Shown: piece by piece, positions 47,895-61,100 of the stretch
How the letters are laid out: every line of letters begins with the position of its first letter
Position numbering within the stretch: position 1 is the first letter of the stretch
Source: Rhynchonema sp. JSB1_4
Taxonomy: Eukaryota; Nematoda; Chromadorea; Monhysterida; Xyalidae
DNA length: 64,000 nt
Direction: 5' to 3'
Assembly: GCA_030248065.1 (NCBI GenBank)
Contig: JASAMV010008366.1
Location: 50,796 to 114,795 of the forward strand
The notes under the pieces: generated by a model
Told to the model about the DNA's origin: nothing
Seen by the model: only the letters and a program-made list of their open reading frames with translations
Databases searched by the model: none
Program-made: the position numbers and the translations under genes

Positions 47895-50800
47895 ACATGC
47901 AGTACAACCACAACTTTAGTGTGCAGGCCTGAAACAATTCGCTTCGTGCTGCAACAGAATTTCTTTTCTCTTTCCGGCTTTCTCTTCATTGCGTTTGCCC
48001 ATAATCACACGTTCATTTCTGCGCGCGCGCCATACACGGCGAGACTCCGCCCATACTTGCATAGTCGCGCTCTTTTCTCTTGCGGGTGGGTGCATATACT
48101 GTACATATCTTTGTATCCAAAGCCAAACGAATGTTCAGGGGGTCTGTTTTATTCAGAGTGCAGTAATGTGGTGCAGTGGTAGGTAACATCTGTTCCCTTG
48201 TCTGACAACCGCGTCTGGGGTACATTTTTTCGATGTTATTCTTTCTCCCCGCGCGCTTTTTCCCAGTCTGTCAAAATTTCGGTCACTGCGTATTATGTTT
48301 TTGCATGAAAAAATCTCGATTGACTCCAGCTGTGTACTGCATACCGTCGAAAAGAGTCATTTACATTTAGCGCCTCCATTGCGACGATAAGCGCGCTGTT
48401 TATTTCACAAAATGGGCATGGAAATATATCCAGTAGAAGGCTGCCACATTTACGTACTACAATCGAAGCAAATTTTCGTGTCTTCAGGACAGGACCGAAA
48501 AATGTTTTGCTAATCCTATACGAAGGTACTGTAGATATATGCATGTTCTCGAGACAAAGACATAAATTCTGGCCATTTTATGAACCTCGAATTACCAGCT
48601 CAATATATTATGCTGATTTGTCAACGACTGACAGTAAATTATGAAAAAATGTCCCGCAATTTAGTTTACATGCTCAGCTATTCATTCGGGGTTTACCCCA
48701 CCCCATCACGGACCCTTCAAGCTCCAGAGCACTATGTCGACATTACTATTCTATATAGACGCATGTTCTTTCCAATCTTATGGCTGTACCGTACCCACGT
48801 TCATGTGTGTAAATGACATCAATGTCATTCAAAATGAATGTTCTATCAGAGCTCCATTTGCTTCTGCGTGTGCTTTGTTTTTAGGACACGCATTCTTTGC
48901 CGCTTTGAATGACGTTTGTTTTTCGGGTTCCTTTCACGCGCGATTCTAAATGAATTCCTGAGTGGGTGCGGCGTAGCGGCTTACACATCCGGCGTAAATA
49001 AAGTGACTGAATAATGCTGTTTACTATATTTGCTACCGCAATTTAGTGCTCATTTTATGCCAGCACGAGGGACTGTACCAAGCAAGTAGCCGCAGTTTTT
49101 ACAAAGCTTCTGTATGGCTACATTTTGGCCATTTGTTTTTCGAGCCTGTTTTCATCTGTTATTCGCGGCGCGATGCTTTTACGATTTCTATGAATATGTT
49201 ACCATGGAATTCGTTATGTACAGTAGAAGCTGTATGCGTTGTATTTGTTTCACCTGTTTTATTCGGAACATGCGTCGCCGTACTTTTTCTGTGACATGCT
49301 GCACTGTAACAAACCATGGTTATTGTAGCCATTGTATGCTTGACACGCAAGCTGTGTCACGATTTGTGGTTTGCTTTTACCTGTAGGTGAATCATAAAAG
49401 ATCTGCTACCGCTGACAGCTTTTAGCTGACGGTAGCCTACTGCTTATAATAACACCCTACGGAATGTATGTTTTTCTGGCCCACTCATTACTAATTCGCG
49501 TTTGCGGTAAATGCGTGTTGGCATGGTTGTTTCTTTGGAGCCTTTCCGTCAACACAAAAGGGCTTCTTGATACCGTAACTTTTAGGAACAAGTGAATGGT
49601 ACACGTGATCTTTTTACAATTCTTCGCGTTAAATATAACGTGACGGCATTGTTTTGTCTCTGATTTTATGTTTCTGACGTTTGCGCACACAGACGGTTCG
49701 TGTGATGCCGCCGTATGACTGTAATGCTGACATCTGGTGCTTTCTGCGCTGCCTTGGTTCTGCGTTTCGGGTACCATGCCGCATCCAGAACTGGTATGAC
49801 GATATAATGGGACCCTCGGATTTCGATTTCAGACGCGTGGAAGTGTTGAAAAACATGCCGCAAAAATCTGTCGTCATCATTTTGGCGTCGGAACCGTCTG
49901 TGTGCACAGTTTTCCACCAGAATGTTGTTTTGCTTTGGCTGTAGTTTTTTGTGCATGACGAATAGAACCATGCGTCGGAGCTTTCTATTGTGAATCTTTT
50001 GGTTCTAAATATGAGTTTTTCATTCAAATTGGCTCTTCCGTGGAAAACAATAGCTGATCGTAAAAATAAAGTGCGTATACCTATACGTATACCTGCTGTT
50101 TCCGTCCATTTCCACGTTTACGTATGCGCATAATGAAAGTCTTTGGAGTCTTGTTGTCTGGGAACATGGAGCCTTTCTTAATGCCGAAACAGCAGCAGTC
50201 CTTTTGCCACTGAAAAGCTGCTGTTGTTTGTTTCGTAAAACTGTAGCAAGGGTCTTTCATATACCTCCTGATTCATTCTGCTTAGCTTAAACCATAGCAG
50301 CGCGGTTACATAATCCTGTAACCCGAAGTGCATGGTTAGCTTGCAGGAACGCTATTGTTTATTTCTGAAATTATGTATTTTAGTGTACTGAAATCCAGTT
50401 ACACCTCAATGTTTACACTAAACCGAACCGTTCAAATTTGTACGTAGATTTGCACACACGTAAATTGGATTATACGGAATACCCATACCGTATGTATATG
50501 CATAAAATGTTGTACTCAGGTGCAAAGTGGTCTGAATAGGCCAACAGTGGACATTATTACGTAAGTCTGATTGTTCCTTTTGGACCCAAATGCTACCCTT
50601 CCGTCATGTATTGAGCCAGGGGCTACCAGTGCAAATGTCGGGTCGTATGTGTAGTCCAGCTAATCTGGCATGATTCACTGTATACAATTTTGAACATGGT
50701 CAGTGTGGTTTATGTTTCACACGTCCTAATCTAAAATTCTCACCTACCGCACAGATTTTAGGGCAGATGTAACCAAAAGTTCACTATGTTTGAACTTTGG

Positions 50801-53800
50801 TGTTTGTATACTATACCTAGTTTTCCAAACGCAATACGGTTTATGCGAATGGGGAAAGAACTGAATATTTTCTACGAGTGATGTAAAACAGCTAAAATTC
50901 AACCATGAATTTAGCGTGTTGCGGTTCACTCCTAAAACTGGAGGTTTTGTGCCTTTTGTTGCTCCACACAATGACTAAGCAGGATCAGATTTCTCCGCAA
51001 TATGACAACTTTATTACAGTATTTTCCAAAAATTCGTGTTCAGGTCAAAACACTGCTATATTTTGTCTCCAAGTCGTAAACTATAGTGTGCGCGTGCCCA
51101 CTTTATGTACAATCATCTCCACCTCAACCACAGGTACTTTCCTACTGTTGCATAATTCACTCCGTTATCTAATCTGTCTGAAGCCTCCTCCTGGCACTAG
51201 AGTGCGAAATATAAATTAGTTTATGTTTTTATTCCAGCAACGCACACTTGTGTGTGAACCTTTTGGCAGTTACTATTGTGTCAGCGCCATATCTAAATTG
51301 CTCTTCATGTATCGTAAAAAATTTGGCCAAAAATGCGCCAAATATTTTGGGTTTTGTCGAGATCTAGCTCGAGTAACGCTCGGTGGTACTCACGAAATTT
51401 TTCAACTTTATAAATGAACAAGGATACTTTTAGTTTGTGTTGATCTAGTCAGATCTGCAGAGGTGCGATTTTGATGAGATGTGCGCTCACATTTTTTGGC
51501 GATTTCTTGTTGCTACATTATAACGGTATAGATGCTGCAGTTTTGACATTGAATTGATTATGTTGGTGCGCAATAGTTGCGAGAATATTTAACTCGGGTC
51601 CCGTTTCCAAATTCCCAACAAACTCCGTTTGAATGCTCGTTGCTGACAGAAGCATACTATTTTGTACTTTTTGCTTGTTTACAAGCGTTTGCAACTTGAT
51701 ACGCCTTGTATAAGAACCTGATTTTGACATATTTTAGCCTCTCAGTTACATACGGCGCACAAATGCCACGCTTTTGCACTTTTAGACTGTCAGTTGGGCT
51801 ATTCCAGGCGACAGCCCTCAAAAAGTAACATCATCGAAAAGCTGTGGATATTGCGTGCCAGGCGGCACCTACGTCTGAAACTGGCTTACATTTTGTAGTT
51901 TATTTTCCGAACAAACAACACCTAATAATAACGCTATTTCGAAAATTGGCCCTATCTGATTCTCATGCATGATGAAAGCGTAACACTGACGATTTTTCGA
52001 AGGTTCACTTTGTACTTTGTTTACCAACGCATTTTGTCACTCATGGACTCTCACTCACACAGGTGTGAGGTTACTCATCAGGGCGTTTTGTTACAATGTT
52101 ATAAAAATTTGGATGTTTTTGTCATGCAATATTTCGTACTTTATAAGGACAACAATCTCTGTTTAATGCGCACTTGGCATGCACACCTGGCTATGGCGCG
52201 TGCGTTTTGTCACCTTGGCTCGATGACTAATGGAACATTTCTTCCTTCATGTTTTAAATCCACTCATCGCTCTCTTCACTTTATATTTACTAAACACTTG
52301 ACTTCCACAGATTCTTTTGCTGCAGTAGATTTCTGGCCTTAAAACTACAGAATATAGTTTATAAATATATATGTTTTACTGTTCAAAATCTGAATCTTTG
52401 GCCCCATAAATTGACGCCATATGGTTGATCCGTCGTTTCAGGCATACACGCACGCAAACATCCAACAACACACGTTCGGAACAATATAAAATGAGCTGAA
52501 TAATGCATCTCAAACTTCTGTCGTCAATAAAATGTTCAACAAATGACTATCGGAACAGTATTATTCGACAATAACCATCAACTATCGTGATTTATTGCTG
52601 TTTTTTTCTGAAAAAAAACACGACTTCAATCTGGACCATGATTCCATAATTCACGATTGCATGATGCTACTGCCGATCTTCGCTACAACACTGCTCACAA
52701 CGTTAACCATATCAACGGAGGGGCTTCATCTCGGTTGGTGGAATATGGTTCATTTTGATACAAGGTGCTTGTATTGTTTTCCGGCGCCTGCGTTTCGAAT
52801 TTTGAAACACGGTTGTTAAGTGCGCATGGTTATTTACACAAGGAAATGGAATGTGTGAAATATTTTTTCCGGTCCGCGCAGTTTCCTCGAGAATGTTGTT
52901 GTTTACACATTTCGCATGGGTTGCAACCTTTTGAGTGTTGCGGTGGGGTGAAAATGTGCAGAACTCGGTAAAATGAAGAGACAAGCGTTCAGTGAATACG
53001 TTTATCCATCGATTTAATGAATCCAAATTCTTTTCAACTCGGGGTTAGGCCCACTTGACTTAACCCAGCCATTGCTGCGACCTTCGCCTAAATTTCCCGA
53101 ATTTTGTGCATAAATTTTCTCCTCCTTGAACCGCACCCAGGCCCATGTCACGAAACTAACCATAATTGAATCTAAATACCCGGCCTCCGCAGCACATACG
53201 AAATCGTATTTACGACATGGCTGTCAATTCTTATCTATTGAGTTTGTTTACAGCGTGTGCAACCTAGGGCTCCAGGGGACCAAACGGCCACCACAGATGC
53301 ATGTGTATCTTCACTTTGATACAATCAATTTGTGGCCTGTCACCTTACAGGGTTACAGCAACAGGAGGGCTCCTGCAAGTCCACACAGGACCTAAGCGGC
53401 ACGAATAATAATGCTGATTTAGCAGCAGGGCGATGTCACGTATATTAAAACCGGCCCAAAACCACCCTCTTGAATTAAAATGTGACCTTAATTTTCGTCA
53501 CAACCATATCCCGCGCATGCATGCCCCCGGCGGGCTCCCTAAAGGTTCCAGCCAGCCAGCGTGTGCAATTATGTGCAGCTTTCTAATCAACATGCCGTAA
53601 CATCGCTGTCTCTTCAGAATAACAGTGGTAAACAAAATGGTTTCAGTGTGAATGTGGTGGAATGTCTTCAAGCGGCCATAAAAACATGGCATAATCAAAT
53701 GTTTTGGACGTTAAGCAGAACACTAATCAGGAAAACAGTTGTTCGGTTCGGGACGAAAGGGCATTGTAACGGGCTCCGGGGAGGAAGGCGCTGAGCTAAA

Positions 53801-56800
53801 CATCGTTTCAGAAATCCCTGAAATAACGAATTTCGCCTGCTTCAAAAATCCCATCTATGCAGAAATGTGCATAAATCTTACTTTTCCACCCGTCGCAAGA
53901 ACGATACAGTTTACAACCTTACACACACCATTAAAAGAAAACGAAATGTGGCCATAAATTAAGATCGCACGCGTGTCTAATCATCTCACAAGCGATGCGC
54001 GAGAAACACTTCAGCCAAGTCCTGGGTCAGGAGGCTGGTCTTGGTTCAACAAGTGCTTATCATGGTGGGGTATGCGGGTGGGGCTTCTGTTTGGATTTAC
54101 TGCTGGGCTACAATGTAACAAACAGGTGTCGCGGTGTTCTGTGCGTGCTTGCCTTGCCGGAGTACCAGTTTTGACGCCATCTGAAGCACCTCTGAAGTGT
54201 GCTTGTGGTGTCTCGGTCTCCACAATGAGTGATGTGTAACGCGTTGCTTTGATTTACAACATGATAGGTTGGTGTGTGGGCCAAAAAGTTCCGTTTACTG
54301 TGTTGAAGCCGCAGTTTTGATGGATCGAAGTGCTGTCTGCTGAGGAGAGAAAGGTTTTTTTTCTGTCCGGCATATCTTATGTGAGGTTTATGTCCGATCT
54401 GGACCTCTTTATGTTCGAACAACAGTTGTCAATATATTCCAATAACCCAATCATCATTATAATCCGATGATTTTGTATAAGCGGCTTTGCGGGTGAATAA
54501 AGGTGATGGGAAAGTAAATGAAGTGCAACAGCTCCTGCCAGTTCAGCCAGTCTGCCTTTGATGTGATCCGGCAATAAATGTTGTTCTTTCCGCCGCTTAC
54601 AGTGCACATTTGGTGTTGTTCTATTTTCTTATCGGTCTTGTTTGCGTAGATGGATGTTTACACAAGACTACCGCATCTTTGGGTTTATCAGTTTTTGGGA
54701 CGCAAGAAAAACGGGTTCATGTATACTGTAAATGCTGACGAAGATTTATGTGACTCATGTAGACTAGTGCGTTCTTTCCTATTGTCAGTTTTGGGCGCTT
54801 CATAGAAAGATAGCACACAGCTTGTGTCATGTCAAACGGGTCAAACGAGATGTGCAACATCTGATTAGATAAAATGATCTTGTCCGCGTTATCACGCTTG
54901 ACAGGGGTGGTCACAAGATTGGGTCCTTTTGCCCTTCACGCCGCAGGGTGTCATTTTACAAATGTATTACAAACCGTTCGCGAGTGTACAGGGGTGTCGA
55001 ATTTCAGTCAATCCCCGCATGAAAGGGGGTGATAATTGGGAAATTGGCGGTTTTCGGTCTTTGAGAGGTGGAATTGCGCTTTATCGAACTCCGTTATTGC
55101 GATCAGAATTCTTCATTGGGACTCGGTTTCGGGATTCACGTGGTGTCGGGGGCCGTTCTGACCTCCGGACAAGACACGCTATAAATGTGTAATCATCTTC
55201 CCCCTTACCATCTTGTTGCTATTGCGATGGAAATCTGTATTTAAAGGCAATAAAAATGAACCTAGGTACCATGGTATATACCACACAAAACGAAATCCAT
55301 GCGCTGATTCACCGTCTAATAACCATTCGTGACAGTTACATCGACAACAAGAACAAACTTGTATGATGTTGTACATTGGTACGCAGACAAACACAAGTTA
55401 TGGATGCGATGACAGTCAGACACCATAAATCAACATGCCAAGCAAGGTTATGTATGCATCGTTCTTTCATTGATATGCATGTTGTATCGTTTTGCTATGC
55501 AATTTGTAACACGCGCGGGTTTGATCATTTGTGGCAGCCGTCCTTTAATGGATACGGATACTAAACACAGACTTCCTGACCAGTGTACCCAAAAATTTTC
55601 AATTCCTATTAAAGGGTCACTCGACCCAGCAAGCATTGTGTCTGCCCTTTTTACGTAATATCATAACCATGGCCGGGACCTAATGATAAACAAAAATTGC
55701 GCAATTTCGCGCATGGCGCGGGAATGTCAGAAAACAAGCAGATGCACCCTGTAATGTTGCGAAACATGATAGAGACAACAATGCCATGGTCTGGAGCTCT
55801 ACTAAGCTGATTAACTAGTGTGGTGGTACATTGTAAATTGTCTTATCCACTCATCGCCATAATTGTTCGATTTGCGGGCACACAGTGTTCCAGGCGCGCT
55901 TATATCACATGTTTGGTATAGCGTACCCACGAAATAAAGGCAGAAACAGGCATGAAGAGTAACGCTCTCTCTCTATCTTCTTCCCGGAGCTTGGCCCGCA
56001 GCTGCGTTTGCCGTTACACAACATCGAATAAATGCTGATTAGACCCCATGCTGTTTTTGACAGTGTACAACGCATGTAATCTGTTGTGTGAAGCCTGCAC
56101 TTGCAGTCTGACAACAACTCATGATTAGAGACGCGGGACCAACCCATCTGCATGAAAGTCAGAGATGCCAATCTTTCTTTTTTTGCATCATGAAATCAAT
56201 TCTGTGCAACTGACAAACCGTAACGGACAGGTTCGTGACACTAATTGCACCTTAGATCAGAATCTGATGCAAGAAAGGGATGGAGAAATTCTCTCTTTTG
56301 TGGTAACTGTTCACATCTTTGTGTGGGACAAGCATGGACAATGAATCGCTGACCCCCAGTGTAAGCTAAAGAGTCTCTAAAATGCACTATGTTGCAAATC
56401 TGAGCATTTCAGTACGGTTACGCTTGTGCACACTGGAGTTTGATGTGGGAGGGGTCACATCTGATAACCAAAACCAGTCTGGTGCAGTTAGATCACAAGT
56501 TCAGGGGCTGGGGGACAAAGAGCAATCAATGCATAGGGACTGAATGGCAGATTAGAAATTCCGGTCCACTTGGAAGGCTTTATGTATGTATAGTCCGTTC
56601 ACCAGCTCATGTCACTTTGTGATGCTGCTGGCGGACTTGTTACCTTCCTTCACGTTCTAATGAAAGAGAAATTGAGCTTCCGAAAAAAATTATTTTGCTC
56701 CTAAATCATGTAATTTTATGAAATCGACGTGTTTTATCCATTTTATTTTAATTTAAATTTATATTTGATCGAATTCACTCGTGTTCAACGCATTCTATCA

Positions 56801-58178
56801 TTTTTTCAGTTTATTGCAAAGTCGGTCACATTCAGTTTCTCTTTCATTAGAACGTGGAGGAAGGGAACAAGCCAGCCAGCAGCAACACGAAGTGACATGA
56901 GCCGATGGATGGACTATACATTCATGTCGTGTTCTTGGGTTTGGGCACTTGATTTTTCAGCTTGAGTCCACATGCGGTCACTTGTGGTCCTTGGTAGTTT
57001 GTACTTTTTGTCTGATCAGCTTTGTCGGAATATAATGTTTTGAGTGGGGGTTCCCGGTGTTGTGCTGAAACCAAACTGATGTGTATACATATAACACAAC
57101 AATGTGCTTTTCTATAGCCATTTCGACATGACGGAAAAATGATCAACTGACGTGAAGAAAGCCGCAAGATGAAAGTAGAACGGTCGCCACACCGCACCCC
57201 TTGGAGCATGCGAGATCCCGGAAATCTCACACGACACGGCAAATTGCGTGATTCAGTGCTGAAATGAGTAATGGCACCCGATGGGTTCCATGTGTGGGCA
57301 CGCGTGGGACCAAAAGGCATGCATAGACACAGGGCGTGATATTGATATTTATTGGCGGTCCACTTGTTCTTATCCGGTCGGCGGATCTAATTGACTCGAA
57401 AGCTGTGACTATGTGTTGATAGGTGGCTATTTAGTGGGTACCGGAAGTCTTTTTAGGGTCCCAAAGCATTGACTGTCCCCAAATTGTTGGTCCCGCCGCC
57501 CGGTCCCAAAACGGATATGCCGCGAATGCGCAATATTGCGCAGCCGAACGCTGAAACGCATTCAAGCGGTAAATTTTTGCACATTTATTATCCATTGCAT
57601 CCAGTGAGTGACCAAAATATTATCAAGGGTGCGCCGTTTTATACAAATAGTATTGATTGCACACACAGTGTGTACCGCCATTGGCATGTTCACACGATGG
57701 TGTAATATGAGACCATGATCTTTTAGTTGATGGTTTGTGGGTACCGTTGACATTTTTTACCCATTCCGTCAATAATAATCTGACCGACTCATGAACCTGC
57801 AAACTAAATCCAGAACGCAACGGAAGAAAGGTGGTTGTACAGGGATTTGCTGTGTTTGAAGCGAAACGCTTCAAAGACGAATGCACAATTTCACACGATT
57901 CGGCGCTTCAATGTTTTTGAGAAAGGATTGTGTCTGGGGAATTTTGCAAAATATGAAGAAGAGTCTGAAAAAGTGTGAAAATGTGGGAGCGGGTGATCAA
58001 TGCATAAATCTTGAAACATTTTAGGACGTAAATCCATGCGAAGTGGTACTGTTGGGAATGGATAAATATGCAATATTCAGAATTGAATTCAGTGTTGAAG
58101 ATCAAGATGAACTTTCAGAAGAATCAAAGCAATTTTCAGAATTTAAAAATCCTGCGAACCATATTCTGCTAATTTCAG
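47895..58178. other. gene-poor region, no gene supported
   Basis: Scattered open frames of up to about 130 codons (for example 49629-50027 minus and 51965-52342 plus) show no domain, signal peptide or matched splice pattern. The signal-peptide exon of the downstream receptor probably lies here or further on, but I could not identify it. No RNA gene was recognised. Confidence 0.5.
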
Positions 58179-61100
58179 ACTCATGCCACCGTCCACTCGG
58201 TATGCAATCGGGCGAAATCACGGACGAACAACTTAGCGCGTCATCATCCTTCGATCCGTCGAGTCTCGGCGCCGTTAGTTCAAGGTCGGATATGGTTCAT
58301 GTTGTATTTGATTTTTGTTGCGGACTGCGCGATAATTTTTATCAAAACAAGCACATTTTTTTCTGAGAAACGCGCATAATTTCGATAACACGATCTTCGA
58401 TTTTCTTTGCAATTTCTTGCGCTTATTCGATTTTCATTTGTTGAATGTGGGGAAAGAACCTTATCGTAATTTTTGTGCATACTAATACAACTGAGTCAAG
58501 ACAGCTGGTCTCGACAGCGAAAAAAATTCGAAAATTGCAATTAAACAGCCGAATTGCGTGTTTCATGACATGCGCCGATCAAAAATGTCACATTTTTCTT
58601 GAAAGGCACCATCAAACAGAAATGACCGCAAGGTGGGGCCAAGGGCCAGATGGATGTTGTGAATTATTGAAAATGACAACTAATTTAGGGCTCCTAAAAA
58701 CGGACCTCAGGTTCCCCGCGTCTGAAAGATGGGGTACAGGAGAAACAGCGCTGAAAATTTGAGACTGAAAAACAGCGCCAAGCGCATGTAAAGGAATTTT
58801 CAGATTCAGTCTATGCGTGGTTATTATGTCTGTTACATAATATTTACGTGGGCTTCATTGATTTGGCCATGTTCTCAAAGGGGCTTCCATGCGAAGGGCT
58901 CCGAGGGAAAATGCCTCCCAAAAAGCTGCATTTTTACACTATACTATTTTTTCACTGCTCCTGCCTTCAGTCGACAGGAAGTACGTAAAAGCGCATTCAA
59001 ACAAACCTAAGAGAAAGATACAAACGCACAGGAGATGGGGTGAACATCAATAAATGATGGAACACAAAGGGATATTTTGAGATATAATTGCGGGCTCATT
59101 GTAATTACCGGAGCGAAACACAACAACACGATCGCTTTTATGGGCTATTTGTTCTGTTCAATTTACAAGCACACAAGGCAGGTGCAGGTTTTCTAAATTC
59201 CAGGGTGTGAGAACATTTGTGAAAACAACAGAAACGGGGGGAATGCGGCATCACAGAAACGCGAGGCCCAGCGGTAATGTAAAATCCTTCAATCGGCAGT
59301 GGACGTGTGTGTGTGGATTTGCAATTGAACGTGTTTAATAAACCAGGCTGCAGTTAATATGAAGAGGGAACACGAAACTCTGCTCAAAGTTTGCCTGACT
59401 TGAGTTGTGTCAGCAGATGGTCAGAAAAGCACAACTACGCATGGGACGTCTAGGAAACGCTGTTGTGCACTGGGTGTCGTGCCAATGTAGCGTTTTTTAT
59501 AAAGGTTAGGTACCGGGTGGGTGCCCAAAATACCCCAAATTGATAAAATCGGAATATATATTTCAGAATTCGCACGGATTTAAACGGTGGCGCGTGGTGT
59601 GCCAATGGCTTGATTGACGAGTCTTCGTATGAATACCTGCAGATCAATTTGCTGAGCATGAAGATAATCACAGCAGTTGAGACGCAGGGACGTTATGGGG
59701 CCGGGGATGGATTGGAGTTTACCACACAGTACAGGTTTGCGATCTGGCTTTTTGGGAGTCACTTACAGCTACAGTAACCATCTGTGACTACATTCGCACT
59801 GATGATGACCTGAGACAGGTGGCAGAAGAAGTTTTTTTAAAAAACCTCAGTTAAAACTGACGGGTCATGTCTATTTTTTTCGGTTGGAGCTAGACTACGG
59901 AACTTGCATGCGCACAGGGTATGACATGGCTTTCCAACGCACACTAACAATGACCTCTGGCGCAACTTTTGTGGACGCGGGGCAAAGTAACGTAGGACGA
60001 AAGCAGTCGAAACTTTTCAGGCTGGAATTCGTGAGACCGGGCTGTGGTGATTGGATACGATACAGGGACCATCTGGGGGATGAGGTTCGCTGAATATTTC
60101 CTTATCCCATTTTTTCACAAAATTGGTATATTTTTTCAAAAATTCCGATTGTACTTTTTGTTTCCAGCTGCTAAGTGCCAACACGGACACGAATACGGCC
60201 GTCTACCGCAGCCTCAGACCACCCATTATCGGAGCCACAGCCATTCGCCTGGTGCCGCACGCTGTACACGCGCGCATTTCGTGTCTCAGAGTCGAACTGC
60301 ATGGATGTGAACATTCAAGTTGGTCGTCTTACATACTTATAATTTGGCGTAATGTTTAATTTCGTGGGTTTTGAAGAACCATGCCATACTCTGATCATGT
60401 AAATCTGATAGCGATTTCTGATCTTTACCGATCATTGTAAACGTTCTCCGAAGTTTCTTATGGGAAGAAACAGGAGCGTATAACGATTTAGGGCTGTAAA
60501 TTTTTTTTGGAAATCTTGGTGACAATAAATGAAATCCGTGAGATAAATTGCATAAAATAAGAAACTCCCCAATCTTTCAGCCCATCTCCTGTCCTACACG
60601 GCCCCTGGTGCTCAGCCCAACGCCAAATTTGTATCCAACTCTAACGACACAATCTACGCAAGGTGCCCCAAAACAACGACCAAGTCATCCCCGAAACAAC
60701 AAGGGGAAAGCAATGAGCTTCTCCGCACTTTGCTGTCAGGCGGGGTGGGCAAGCTGACAGATGGGCAAGCAGCGGACGCAAGTGGGAAGGGCATTTGTGA
60801 CGGGGGCACACCGAAAGTGCAGGATCCGCTGCCCTACACGGATTGGGTGACGTGGAAGAAAGAGCTTGTTGGTTGGTTCCCCCACCTTGACTATTACAAT
60901 TTATTAATGGCGGGCGCGTAATCATACTCGTCTTATGACGACTTTGGCTCATATCAAACTTCGTGACGGTGTAGTCCACTAAGTATAGGTCAGTCTTGCC
61001 TTGATTACCTACTAAGCTACAGTATAGGAAGAGAATGACAGCGTGATTCTCTTTAAAAAAATTTTATTACCACGGCCCGGGACACCTCGCGCAGCCCAGC

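Noticed and set aside
53973..54239. Cys/Trp-containing plus-strand frame as a small secreted protein
   Set aside because: No hydrophobic leader follows the start, no splice context is visible, and the cysteine spacing matches no family I know.
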